Shown: piece by piece, positions 56,561-64,000 of the stretch
How the letters are laid out: every line of letters starts with the position of its first letter
Numbering within the stretch: position 1 is the stretch's first letter
From: Rhizobium leguminosarum
GTDB taxonomy: Bacteria > Pseudomonadota > Alphaproteobacteria > Rhizobiales > Rhizobiaceae
Assembly: GCF_001652265.1 (NCBI RefSeq)
Contig: NZ_LWBS01000066.1
Coordinates: 62,001 to 126,000, forward strand
Direction: 5' to 3'
Length of the DNA stretch: 64,000 nt
The notes under the pieces: model-generated
The model's database searches: none
What the model was told of the DNA's origin: nothing
The model's input: only the letters and a program-made list of their open reading frames with translations
Translations under genes and position numbers: made by a program

Positions 56561-57772
56561 ATGGCCTTTTGGAAGCAGTTTATACTGTCGCTCATCGCCA
56601 TTGTTGCCGGCTTTGCCGCGTGGGTTTTCTTTGTGCCCGGCGCCGGCGATATGATGCGCGATGCAGGTATTCCAGACAGCATCGTTTCCAAGATCGCGCC
56701 GAAGGCTGAGGAGACGGCGGATGCCGACGCTCCTACCCGGGCGCAAGGGCAGCAGCGTGGCGACGGGCAAGGGCAGGGACAGAACCGCCGAGGTGGCGGC
56801 GGGCGCAACAGCGCCATTCTCGTCGCCACGCAGGCTGTCGTCCAGGGCGTCGTCAACGACCGGCTGAACGCCATCGGCACGGGTGACGCGATCCGCTCGG
56901 TCGCGGTCACGCCGCAGGCATCGGGCACGATCCGCGAAATCCTCATCAAATCGGGCGACAGGGTCAAGGCCGGGCAGGTGCTCGCCAAGCTCGACAGCGA
57001 GGAGCAGGTGATCGCCCGCGGCCAGGCCGATGTGGCGGTCAAGGCCGCCGTCGAGAAATCCAACCTCTATCACAACATCAAGTCCAGCGTGTCGCGCATG
57101 GACGTCTTCGATTCCGAGATCGCCGAGCAAGGCGCTCGGTTGCAACTGCAGGCCGCCGAACTCAATCTCGCACGGCGTAATATCACCGCGCCGATCGACG
57201 GCATCGTCGGCATCGTACCGGTCAATATCGGCGACAACGTCACGACGAGTATCCCGATCGTCACGCTCGACGACCGTTCGGAAATCCTCGTCGATTACTG
57301 GGTGCCGGAGCGCTTCGCCAATACGGTGTCGGTCGGCCAGCCGGTCGAGGCGATGTCGGTAGCACGGCCGGGACAGGTCTTTGCGGGCGTGGTCGAAGCT
57401 GTCGACAACCGCATCGACGCGGCAAGCCGCACGCTTCGCCTGCGCGCCAAGATCGACAATAGTTCGGATGAACTGCGCGCCGGCATGTCCTTCAACGTCA
57501 GCATGAAATTTGCCGGCGACAAATATCCGGCGGTCGATCCGGTTTCCGTGCAGTGGGACTCGCAGGGCTCCTTCGTCTGGCAGGTCAACGACGACAAGTC
57601 ACGCAAGGTGCGGGTCAGCATCGTGCAGCGCAACCCGGATTTCGTGCTCGTCAAAGCCGACATCAAGGACGGCGACGTGATCGTCACACAGGGCCTCCAG
57701 CGCGTGCGTGAGGGTGGGGCGGTGCGTGTCAGCGCCGATGTCGCCGCGAATGCGGAGGTCGTCGCCCGATGA
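56561..57772 (+). CDS. RND efflux periplasmic adaptor (HlyD/MexE type)
   Basis: 403-residue membrane fusion protein. One N-terminal anchor (LIALSLIAIVAGFAAW-like, residues 8-25) and a low-complexity linker rich in Gln, Gly and Arg (near 62-85) precede the lipoyl-like half-motif SGDRVKAGQVLAKLDSEEQ (near 128-146), a short coiled coil and the second half-motif ITAPIDGIVGIVPVNIGDNV (near 208-227). It overlaps the permease gene by 4 bases, so they form one operon. No outer membrane channel gene is adjacent. Confidence 0.9.
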   Translation: MAFWKQFILSLIAIVAGFAAWVFFVPGAGDMMRDAGIPDSIVSKIAPKAEETADADAPTRAQGQQRGDGQGQGQNRRGGGGRNSAILVATQAVVQGVVNDRLNAIGTGDAIRSVAVTPQASGTIREILIKSGDRVKAGQVLAKLDSEEQVIARGQADVAVKAAVEKSNLYHNIKSSVSRMDVFDSEIAEQGARLQLQAAELNLARRNITAPIDGIVGIVPVNIGDNVTTSIPIVTLDDRSEILVDYWVPERFANTVSVGQPVEAMSVARPGQVFAGVVEAVDNRIDAASRTLRLRAKIDNSSDELRAGMSFNVSMKFAGDKYPAVDPVSVQWDSQGSFVWQVNDDKSRKVRVSIVQRNPDFVLVKADIKDGDVIVTQGLQRVREGGAVRVSADVAANAEVVAR

Positions 57773-60700
57773 GCGTGACCGAGATTCATCAGGACAGAGC
57801 CTCGGGCAAGCAGAGCTTCACCGCGCTCTTCGTTCGCCGGCCGATCCTGGCGCTGGTGTTTAACACGCTGATGGTCGTTGCCGGCCTTGCCGCCTATGTC
57901 GGCGTCGAGGTGCGCGAACTGCCCGATGTCGATCGTCCCGTCGTCACCGTGCGCACCACCTTCGACGGCGCATCGCCGCAGACGATCGACCAGGAGCTGA
58001 CCAAGGTGATCGAGGGGGCCGTCGCGCGCGTCAGCGGCCTGAAATCGATTTCGTCGACCTCGTCCTTCGGTCAGAGTCGGGTGACGTTGGAATTCTCGGA
58101 TGCGATCGATCTCTCGGTCGCCGCCAACGACGTGCGCGACGCGATCGGCCGCATTACGCAGAACCTGCCCGACGAAGCCGATGCGCCGCAGATCGTCAAG
58201 GCGGATTCGGATTCCTCGGCGATCATGCGCCTCGCCGTCACCTCTACCAATCTCAACATGGACGATCTGACCCAGCTCGTCGAAAACGAGGTGATTGATC
58301 GCCTCGCCTCCGTCGACGGGGTTGCCGACGTCGAGGAATATGGCGACCAAGAGAAGGTGTTCCGCGTCGACGTCGACCAGGGGGCTCTCGCCAGCCGCGG
58401 GCTGACCATCGCCGACCTGACGAAGGCGCTCGATAATGCGGCACTCGACGTGCCGGCCGGCTCGCTGAAGAGCAATACGCAGGATATCGTGGTGCGCGCG
58501 ACCGCCAACCTGCAGACGCCGGCGGATTTTTCCAACGTCATCCTGCAGGACCGCGTCCGGCTCGGCGACGTCGCGACGGTGATGCTCGGGCCACGCGATG
58601 GCGAAACAGCGCTGCGCTCGAACGGCAGGCCGGGCATCGGCCTCGGCATCATCCGCCAGGCGCAGTCGAATACGCTGAACATCTCGACCGGCATCAAGGC
58701 GGCCGTCGACCAACTGTCGAAGACGTTGCCCGAGGGCACGACGATCGCCATCACCAGCGACGACGCCGTCTTCATCCAGGGTGCAATCCACGAGGTAGTG
58801 CTGGCGCTGGTGCTCGCCGCCGTCATCGTCACCGCCGTCATCTACCTCTTCCTGCGCGACTGGCGGGCGACACTGATCCCGGCGGTCAGCATGCCGGTGG
58901 CGCTGATCGGCACGCTGGCGGCGATCTATATGGTCGGCTTCTCGATCAACATCCTGACGCTGCTCGCGATCGTGCTGGCGACCGGCCTCGTCGTCGACGA
59001 CGCGATCGTGGTGCTCGAAAATATCGTACGCCGGCGCTCCGAAGGCATGGGACCGCGCGCCGCCGCGGTGCTCGGCACGCGCGAGGTGTTCTTCGCCGTG
59101 ATTGCCACGACGGCGACGTTGGCGGCGGTCTTCATTCCGCTCTCCTTCCTGCCGGGACAGGTCGGCGGCCTGTTCCGCGAATTCGGCTTCGTGCTCGCCT
59201 TCTCGGTCGGGCTGTCGTCGATCGTGGCGCTGACGCTGTGTCCCATGCTTGCCTCGCGCATGCTCACGAAGCCGATGCTCGAAGATCACGGCGCGCTCGG
59301 CCGCTGCGGCCGGGCGCTTGCCAATCTCTACAAATGGGCTCTGCACGGTTGTCTCAACGCGCCCTTCGTCGTCATCCTCTTCTCGGTGATCTTTGCCGGT
59401 GCCGCACTCGTCGCCTTCTCGACGGTCAAGAGCGAGCTGACGCCCGAAGAGGACCGCTCGATGGTGATGATGCGGCTGACGACGCCGCAGGGATCGAGCC
59501 TCGAATATACCCGCGACAAGATGCAGCTCGTCGAGGAATATCTGCAGCCGCTGGTCGACAGCGGTGACATCCGCAACGTCTTCTCGATCTCCGGGCAGGG
59601 CGGTTCGCTGAACAGCGGCTTCATGGTGCTGACGCTCGCCCCCTGGGGAGAACGTGACAGGACACAGACGGAGATCGTCGGCGATATCAACCAGGCAGCC
59701 TCCAGGGTGCCGGCGCTGCGCGGCAATGCAATTTCCTCCAACAGCCTGCGCATCCGCGGTGCCGGCAGTGGTCTGCAGATGGCGCTGATCGGCAATGATC
59801 ACGAGGCGTTGACGGCGGCGGCCGCCAAGCTGGTTCAGGCCCTGGAGGCCACTGGCCAGTATGATACGCCGCGCCTGACCAACGAGCCCAGCCAGGCGCA
59901 GGTATCGGTGGCGATCGATCGCGAGCGCGCGTCCGATCTCGGCATCGACATCACCGGGCTCTCGACGGCGATCCAGTCACTGCTCGAAGGGCGCTCGGTG
60001 GTCGACGTCTTCGTCGACGGCGAATCCTATCCCGTGCTTCTGACCTCGACGACGCGGCCGATCGACGATCCGACAGACCTTGAGAACGTGTTCCTCAAGA
60101 CTGGCGACGGCAAGATCGTGCCGATGTCGGTCATTGCCACGATGAAGGAAGGTTCGGTCGCGCCGCAGCTCAACCGCGAGCAACAGCTCGCCTCCGTCGC
60201 GATCACCGCCGGCCTCAGGAACGGCATGTCGCTCGGCGATGCCGTCAGCCAAGTGACGGCGCTTGCCGAGCCGCTGCTGCCGCCAGGCTCTCGCTTGCTG
60301 CCGCTAGCGGAAGCGGCGACTCTTGAAGAGAATTCGAGCGGCATGGCGCTGACCTTCGGCTTCGCCATCGTCATCATCTTCCTGGTGCTGGCCGCGCAGT
60401 TCGAAAGCGTGCTCTCCTCGCTGATCATCATGTCGACGGTGCCGCTTGGTCTTGCCTGCGCCGTCTTCGCGCTTGTTATCACCGGCTCCAGCCTCAACAT
60501 CTACAGCCAGATCGGCTTGGTGCTGCTGGTCGGCGTCATGGCGAAGAACGGCATCCTGATCGTCGAATTCGCCAATCAGCTGCGCGACCGGGGCGAGGAT
60601 GTGCGGTCCTCGATCGAGAAGGCCTGCGCGCTACGCCTTCGCCCTGTGATGATGACGATGATCGCCACCATCCTCGGCGGCGTGCCACTGGTCTTTGCCC

Positions 60701-60924
60701 ATGGCGCGGGCGCCGAAGCGCGTATTGCGCTCGGCTGGGTGATCGTCGGCGGTCTCGGTTTCGCGACGCTGGTGACGTTGTTCATCACGCCGGTCGCCTA
60801 TCTGCTGCTTGCCCGCTTCGCCAAGCCGCACGCCCATGAGGAGGCGCGCCTGCACGAAGAGATGTCGGTCGCCACGCGGCCGCGCGCTGCGCCCGACGAC
60901 GAGCAGCTACAGGCCGCCGAATAA
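57769..60924 (+). CDS. RND efflux permease (HAE1/AcrB-like)
   Basis: Inner membrane proton-driven pump of 1051 residues. Twelve predicted hydrophobic segments, two large periplasmic loops, the motif LATGLVVDDAIVVLENI with the acidic proton-relay residues (near 404-420) in segment 4 and GVMAKNGILIVEFANQLRD (near 923-941). These are typical of AcrB/MexB-type pumps. Together with the adaptor upstream it should export drugs or lipophilic compounds; substrate unknown. Confidence 0.92.
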   Translation: MSVTEIHQDRASGKQSFTALFVRRPILALVFNTLMVVAGLAAYVGVEVRELPDVDRPVVTVRTTFDGASPQTIDQELTKVIEGAVARVSGLKSISSTSSFGQSRVTLEFSDAIDLSVAANDVRDAIGRITQNLPDEADAPQIVKADSDSSAIMRLAVTSTNLNMDDLTQLVENEVIDRLASVDGVADVEEYGDQEKVFRVDVDQGALASRGLTIADLTKALDNAALDVPAGSLKSNTQDIVVRATANLQTPADFSNVILQDRVRLGDVATVMLGPRDGETALRSNGRPGIGLGIIRQAQSNTLNISTGIKAAVDQLSKTLPEGTTIAITSDDAVFIQGAIHEVVLALVLAAVIVTAVIYLFLRDWRATLIPAVSMPVALIGTLAAIYMVGFSINILTLLAIVLATGLVVDDAIVVLENIVRRRSEGMGPRAAAVLGTREVFFAVIATTATLAAVFIPLSFLPGQVGGLFREFGFVLAFSVGLSSIVALTLCPMLASRMLTKPMLEDHGALGRCGRALANLYKWALHGCLNAPFVVILFSVIFAGAALVAFSTVKSELTPEEDRSMVMMRLTTPQGSSLEYTRDKMQLVEEYLQPLVDSGDIRNVFSISGQGGSLNSGFMVLTLAPWGERDRTQTEIVGDINQAASRVPALRGNAISSNSLRIRGAGSGLQMALIGNDHEALTAAAAKLVQALEATGQYDTPRLTNEPSQAQVSVAIDRERASDLGIDITGLSTAIQSLLEGRSVVDVFVDGESYPVLLTSTTRPIDDPTDLENVFLKTGDGKIVPMSVIATMKEGSVAPQLNREQQLASVAITAGLRNGMSLGDAVSQVTALAEPLLPPGSRLLPLAEAATLEENSSGMALTFGFAIVIIFLVLAAQFESVLSSLIIMSTVPLGLACAVFALVITGSSLNIYSQIGLVLLVGVMAKNGILIVEFANQLRDRGEDVRSSIEKACALRLRPVMMTMIATILGGVPLVFAHGAGAEARIALGWVIVGGLGFATLVTLFITPVAYLLLARFAKPHAHEEARLHEEMSVATRPRAAPDDEQLQAAE

Positions 60925-60965
60925 AGCTTTCATCCGATTTCGAACGCTGCCAGACCTGCTGCATA

Positions 60966-61075
60966 GTTCCTTGAATCGTAATCGATTTAAGGACAAAATT
61001 ATGCGGCAATTCGAAGTGCTCCAGCGTCCTTTGCGGGTCTGGGAAGACGCGCGACGCCGTAATCCGGCGGCGTTT
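60966..61075. repeat. Dispersed rhizobial intergenic repeat
   Basis: It contains an imperfect dyad (tccttgaatcg / cgatttaagga, one mismatch), then gacaaaattatgcggcaatt, gcgtccttt, and gacgcgcgacgc. This wording is familiar from many Rhizobium intergenic regions and is related in style to 12343-12548. Non-coding. Confidence 0.6.
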
Positions 61076-61156
61076 CTCTTGGTGTATGAAACCTTGTGAA
61101 ATAAGCTAAATTACTTCTGAAGTTTAGTCGTTTATTAAGCATAACCGGCAATGATT

Positions 61157-61176
61157 GTTACCAGTAACCGACTGGT
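61157..61176. promoter_or_regulatory. Overlapping inverted repeats upstream of the flagellin
   Basis: gttac-ca-gtaac (61157-61168) and accagt-aaccg-actggt (61160-61176) share bases, so only one can form at a time. They are about 125 bases before the flagellin start. A regulator site is inferred, not proven. Confidence 0.3.
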
Positions 61177-61298
61177 CTTCTTCGTTTCTTGGAGGCCGCA
61201 ACGCGCTGGAATTCCAGCGACCCCGGACATGAGAGTCCGTGCGGACGGTTCATTTCTTGTGCAGTTTGCGTCCTGTTGTGTTTTTGGAGTTTAGTTTC

Positions 61299-62297
61299 GT
61301 GAGTATTTATCAGCGCGTCTCGGTGGATGCGGCGCTTCATGTGCTGCGCGATATCAACCGTAATATGGCGGTCACGCAAAACCACATCACCACCGGCATG
61401 CGTGTCGCAGAAGCCAGAGACAATTCCGTCTACTGGTCGATCGCTACCACTGCTCGAACCGACAACAAGGCGGTTTCGGCGATCCAGGATGCACTCGGTA
61501 TGGCGGCGGCGACGATGGGAACGGCCTATACCGGCGTTCAGAATGTCATCGACGTCGTCTCCGAAATCAAGGCCAAGCTCGTTGCCGCGACCGAGGACGG
61601 CATCGACAAGAACAAGATCAACGAAGAGATCAAGCAGCTGCAGGAGCAACTGCGCAGCGTTTCGGAATCGGCGACCTTCAACAGCGACAACTGGGTGGTT
61701 CTCAACGACGACGCGACGCCGACGCAGCCGCGCCAGATCCCGGCCTCCTTCATCCGCAACGCTGACGGCACGATCTCGGTCGGCATGCTGAGTTACCATA
61801 TCGACACGACGCCGAGCGGGACCACGACCTCCAAGGACGCGCGCTACCTGATCGACGATCGCGCCACCGGTTCGGGCGAATACGGCGTGCTGACATCGGC
61901 CTACTTCGCCACCGAACTCGGCGCCTCGCAGGACTATGTGCTGATGCAGAGCAAGAACGGAACCACCACCGGGCAGGTGGTGATTTCGCTCTCAGCCAGC
62001 ACGACGAAAGGACAGGTCAGCGAAATGATCAGCGTCGTCGATGCAGCGCTGACGCAGCTGACGACGGTCGGTTCGGCTTTTGGCGCGCTGGAAAAACGCA
62101 TCAATCTGCAGGACGACTTCGCGACGAAACTGCATGACAACATCACTGCCGGCATCGGCCGGCTCGTCGATGCCGACATGGAGGAGGAGTCGAGCAAGCT
62201 GCGGGCGCTGCAGACGCAGCAGCAACTCGGCCTGCAGTCGCTGAACATCGCCAACGCAACTTACGATACCGTGCGGCAGTTGTTCCAGAATTTCTGA
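61299..62297 (+). CDS. Flagellin, isolated copy
   Basis: 332-residue flagellar filament protein from GTG 61299 (MSIYQRVSVDAALHVL); an ATG at 61239 would add a non-flagellin leader. The conserved N-terminal domain has ITTGMRVAEARDNSVYWSIA (near residues 32-51) and the rhizobial segment VVSEIKAKLVAATEDGIDK; the C-terminal domain has LQTQQQLGLQSLNIANA (near 304-320) and ends QLFQNF. Both domains and a central variable part are intact. No flagellar genes are near, so it is a dispersed paralogue. The start lacks a good ribosome site. Confidence 0.88.
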   Translation: MSIYQRVSVDAALHVLRDINRNMAVTQNHITTGMRVAEARDNSVYWSIATTARTDNKAVSAIQDALGMAAATMGTAYTGVQNVIDVVSEIKAKLVAATEDGIDKNKINEEIKQLQEQLRSVSESATFNSDNWVVLNDDATPTQPRQIPASFIRNADGTISVGMLSYHIDTTPSGTTTSKDARYLIDDRATGSGEYGVLTSAYFATELGASQDYVLMQSKNGTTTGQVVISLSASTTKGQVSEMISVVDAALTQLTTVGSAFGALEKRINLQDDFATKLHDNITAGIGRLVDADMEEESSKLRALQTQQQLGLQSLNIANATYDTVRQLFQNF

Positions 62298-62333
62298 GGC
62301 CAGACTCTCTTCATCCAAAACGCGTGACATCGA

Positions 62334-62374
62334 ACTCCGCGGGCAGGAAGTGCTTCCCGCCGCGGAGTTTTCAC
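62334..62374 (+). terminator. Rho-independent terminator after the flagellin
   Basis: 10-bp perfect stem aactccgcgg / ccgcggagtt with a 17-base loop, followed by ttcac; the tract at the stem base adds four T in a row. Confidence 0.65.
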
Positions 62375-62548
62375 AAATTCCCGTGGAAGCGCAGGGCCGG
62401 CGTCCACCAAAACTGGTGATAAGCAGCGCATTCCGGCAACATGGCTGTGTTTCGATGCTCGAATTTGCCGTATCAGGAGAACATCTTCATTTTCTTGCCG
62501 CAATCCTTGCCATTTGCTCGGATCAGTCGAACGGAGACCGTCCTGTCC

Positions 62549-63214
62549 ATGATCAAGAAATTCCTACTTCTAGCTATTGCCGCAAGCTATCTCAGCGCCT
62601 GCACGACGACCGATCCCTATACCGGTGAACAGAAGGTTTCCAATACGGCCGGCGGCGCCGCGCTTGGCGCCCTCGGCGGCGCGCTCGTCGGCGTGGCTGT
62701 CGGCGGCGGCGGCCATGGCAAGCGCAATGCGGCGTTGATCGGCGCAGGCGTCGGCGCTCTCGCCGGCGGTGCGATCGGCAATTACATGGACCAGCAGGAA
62801 TCCGAGCTTCGCGCCCAGCTCGAAGGCACCGGCATTTCGGTGACCCGTAACGGCGACAACATTATCCTCAACATGCCCTCGAACATCACCTTCGACGTCG
62901 ATCAGGACGCGGTGAAGCCAGGCTTCTATCCGACGCTGAATTCGGTGGCGATCGTGCTGCGCAAGTTCAACCGCACGCTGATCGACGTCAACGGCCATAC
63001 GGATTCGACTGGCAGCCTGCAGCATAATCAAGACCTGTCGCAGCGCCGCGCGTTGTCGGTTGCCGACTATCTCGGCGGTCAGGGCATCGACCAGCGCCGC
63101 GTCTCCGCTGTCGGTTTCGGCCCGTCGCAGCCGGTCGCCTCCAATGCGAACGAGGCCGGCCGCGCGCAGAACCGCCGCGTTGAGATCCAGATCGCGCCGA
63201 TCACACAGGGCTGA
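62549..63214 (+). CDS. OmpA family lipoprotein (glycine zipper + OmpA C-terminal domain)
   Basis: 221 residues. Signal MIKKFLLLAIAASYLSAC with lipobox LSAC (Cys at 18), then a glycine-zipper region (AALGALGGALVGVAVGGGG, near 34-52), then an OmpA peptidoglycan-binding domain with DVNGHTDSTGSLQHNQDLSQ and RRVEIQIAP. It should anchor the outer membrane to peptidoglycan, like the YiaD group. ATG 62549; the upstream frame to 62441 is rejected. Confidence 0.92.
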   Translation: MIKKFLLLAIAASYLSACTTTDPYTGEQKVSNTAGGAALGALGGALVGVAVGGGGHGKRNAALIGAGVGALAGGAIGNYMDQQESELRAQLEGTGISVTRNGDNIILNMPSNITFDVDQDAVKPGFYPTLNSVAIVLRKFNRTLIDVNGHTDSTGSLQHNQDLSQRRALSVADYLGGQGIDQRRVSAVGFGPSQPVASNANEAGRAQNRRVEIQIAPITQG

Positions 63215-63237
63215 TTCCGGCTCATATGCATTTGCGG

Positions 63238-63265
63238 AAAGGCCGGGTCACTCCCGGCCTTTTTC
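63238..63265. terminator. Bidirectional terminator between the OmpA-like and DUF2000 genes
   Basis: 10-bp perfect stem aaaggccggg / cccggccttt with a 5-base loop and T5 on the right; the A run on the left serves the converging minus-strand gene. Confidence 0.9.
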
Positions 63266-63266
63266 G

Positions 63267-63674
63267 TCAGTGCTGCATCGTCGCACCCTTGGTGATTTTG
63301 TCGACGATCTTCTTTTCGGCGCGCAGGGCGATGCCGACCACCTTGGCATCTTCGGGCGCAAATTCTGCGAAGACGGCGCGGTTGGCTGCGTCGTGGCCGG
63401 TTGCAAACATTTCGTCGATAAAGAGCGAGCTGGTGATATCGCGCTCCAGCGCGCGGCGATGAATGGCTGATATGGTCGCCTCGTCGGCGGAGAGCACGAT
63501 GATCGGCTGGATCGATAGCGGATTGTAAAGGTTGCCGGCGCGGTCCCTGTAGGCTTCGCCGATGATCTCGGGATGCCGGCCGGCGATGCCTGTCATCAAG
63601 AAGGCGGTGACGTTCAGCTTCTGCCAGCCGGCAAGATTGTTTCGCAGGACGACGGCAATTTTGGTATCAAACAT
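63267..63674 (-). CDS. DUF2000 domain protein
   Basis: 135 residues beginning MFDTKIAVVLRNNLAGWQKL, with VTAFLMTGIAGRHPEIIGEA and QPIIVLSADEATISAIHRRA, the DUF2000 pattern. ATG 63674 has the site aggtgaaag; a GTG at 63689 would add 5 residues. Function unknown. The divergent AraC-type regulator gene begins 45 bases away and may control it. Confidence 0.85.
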   Translation of the reverse strand: MFDTKIAVVLRNNLAGWQKLNVTAFLMTGIAGRHPEIIGEAYRDRAGNLYNPLSIQPIIVLSADEATISAIHRRALERDITSSLFIDEMFATGHDAANRAVFAEFAPEDAKVVGIALRAEKKIVDKITKGATMQH

Positions 63675-63719
63675 CGGACGGACTTTCACCTATCTACGGG
63701 TTATGGAGTATCGGGCGCG

Positions 63720-64000
63720 TTGAACCAGGATTTACATCCACAGGTCTTCGAAGGTCTTGAACGTTTGTGCGCGGGACCATCCGGCAACGCCATCCTGGCC
63801 GCACCGGCCTTTCCCGGCATCGAACGCATCGAGGCGCAGTTCTCAGGCAATGCCTTCGAGCCGCATCGGCACGACACCTATGCACTCGGCGTGACGCTGA
63901 AGGGGGTTCAGACCTTCCGCTATCGCGGCGAGCGGCGCTTCAGTCTGCCGGGGCAGGTGATCGTGCTGCATCCCGACGAAGAGCACGATGGCGGGGCGGG
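63720..64000 (+). CDS. AraC family transcriptional regulator, 3' end outside window
   Basis: Open to the right edge (93 codons). From TTG 63720 it reads MNQDLHPQVFEGLERLCAG and then the cupin-like sensor domain seen in AraC_binding proteins: FEPHRHDTYALGVTLKGVQ and LPGQVIVLHPDEEHDG. The DNA-binding domain would lie beyond the edge. TTG start is inferred from the site ggag 12 bases ahead. Divergent from the DUF2000 gene, the usual layout for a regulator and its target. Confidence 0.8.
   Translation, partial: MNQDLHPQVFEGLERLCAGPSGNAILAAPAFPGIERIEAQFSGNAFEPHRHDTYALGVTLKGVQTFRYRGERRFSLPGQVIVLHPDEEHDGGA

Larger units (their letters stand above)
60925..61298. other. 374-base gap before the flagellin gene
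   Basis: The left part (60966-61075) is a dispersed repeat, described separately. The right part carries the AT-rich upstream region of the flagellin, with overlapping dyads at 61157-61176. No gene is supported. Confidence 0.5.

Noticed and set aside
57295..59802. 835-residue minus-strand open frame opposite the RND genes
   Set aside because: Shadow of the adaptor and permease; no ribosome site, no domain, long His/Asp/Arg-rich runs.

Overview
The window is a piece of an alphaproteobacterial chromosome, most likely Rhizobium (R. etli / R. leguminosarum group). Reasons: high GC with strong third-position GC, an FtsZ with a very long Pro/Gln-rich linker, an ftsZ-lpxC-bamD-recN-ligA gene order, a flagellin of the rhizobial type, and copies of dispersed palindromic intergenic repeats typical of Rhizobium. 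The species is inferred by eye, not from a database search. No rRNA, tRNA, CRISPR array, transposase or integrase was recognised.

Region 1 (1-11330) is the first part of the division and cell wall (dcw) cluster: ftsI (5' end outside the window), murE, murF, mraY, murD, ftsW, murG, murC, murB, all on the + strand, most genes overlapping or within a few bases. It makes the lipid II precursor and the septal transpeptidase/glycosyltransferase pair. The second part, ddl-ftsQ-ftsA-ftsZ followed by lpxC, bamD, recN and ligA, lies at 20307-32163. The two halves are separated by about 9 kb.

Region 2 (11334-20033) is that separating segment. It holds a nucleotide-sugar epimerase/reductase-like gene, then a block at 12.6-17.8 kb bounded by a perfect 30-bp direct repeat. 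The right copy of the repeat is the 3' end of an MFS transporter gene and the left copy is an orphan fragment of that end. The block carries an SDR, a YkuD L,D-transpeptidase lipoprotein, a 39-residue lipoprotein, a lipoprotein with a possible permuted papain-like fold, and a three-gene operon: an ICMT-like membrane methyltransferase, an E2-type acyltransferase without a lipoyl domain, and an SDR fused to a C-terminal SEC-C zinc motif. This is the best candidate for something undescribed. An MHS-type MFS transporter and aqpZ follow.

Region 3 (29.3-49.2 kb) is mixed housekeeping and accessory genes: a DUF6886 protein, ligA, a GNAT enzyme, a DEDDh exonuclease, creA, an epoxide hydrolase, a CheW-like protein, a SCO1/SenC protein, prmA, a 57-residue unannotated protein, pepP, azlCD, a DUF2164 protein, a GT-C type membrane glycosyltransferase, a RibD/DHFR-like reductase, pncA with a nearby remnant of a related gene, a frameshifted EF-hand gene, a small membrane protein and a UvrD/PcrA helicase.

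Region 4 (49.4-64 kb) has a VOC protein, the conserved prkA-yeaH-spoVR stress module, a class III adenylate cyclase with a membrane tail, an RND efflux adaptor/permease pair, a lone flagellin, an OmpA-like lipoprotein, a DUF2000 protein and the start of an AraC-family regulator that runs off the window.
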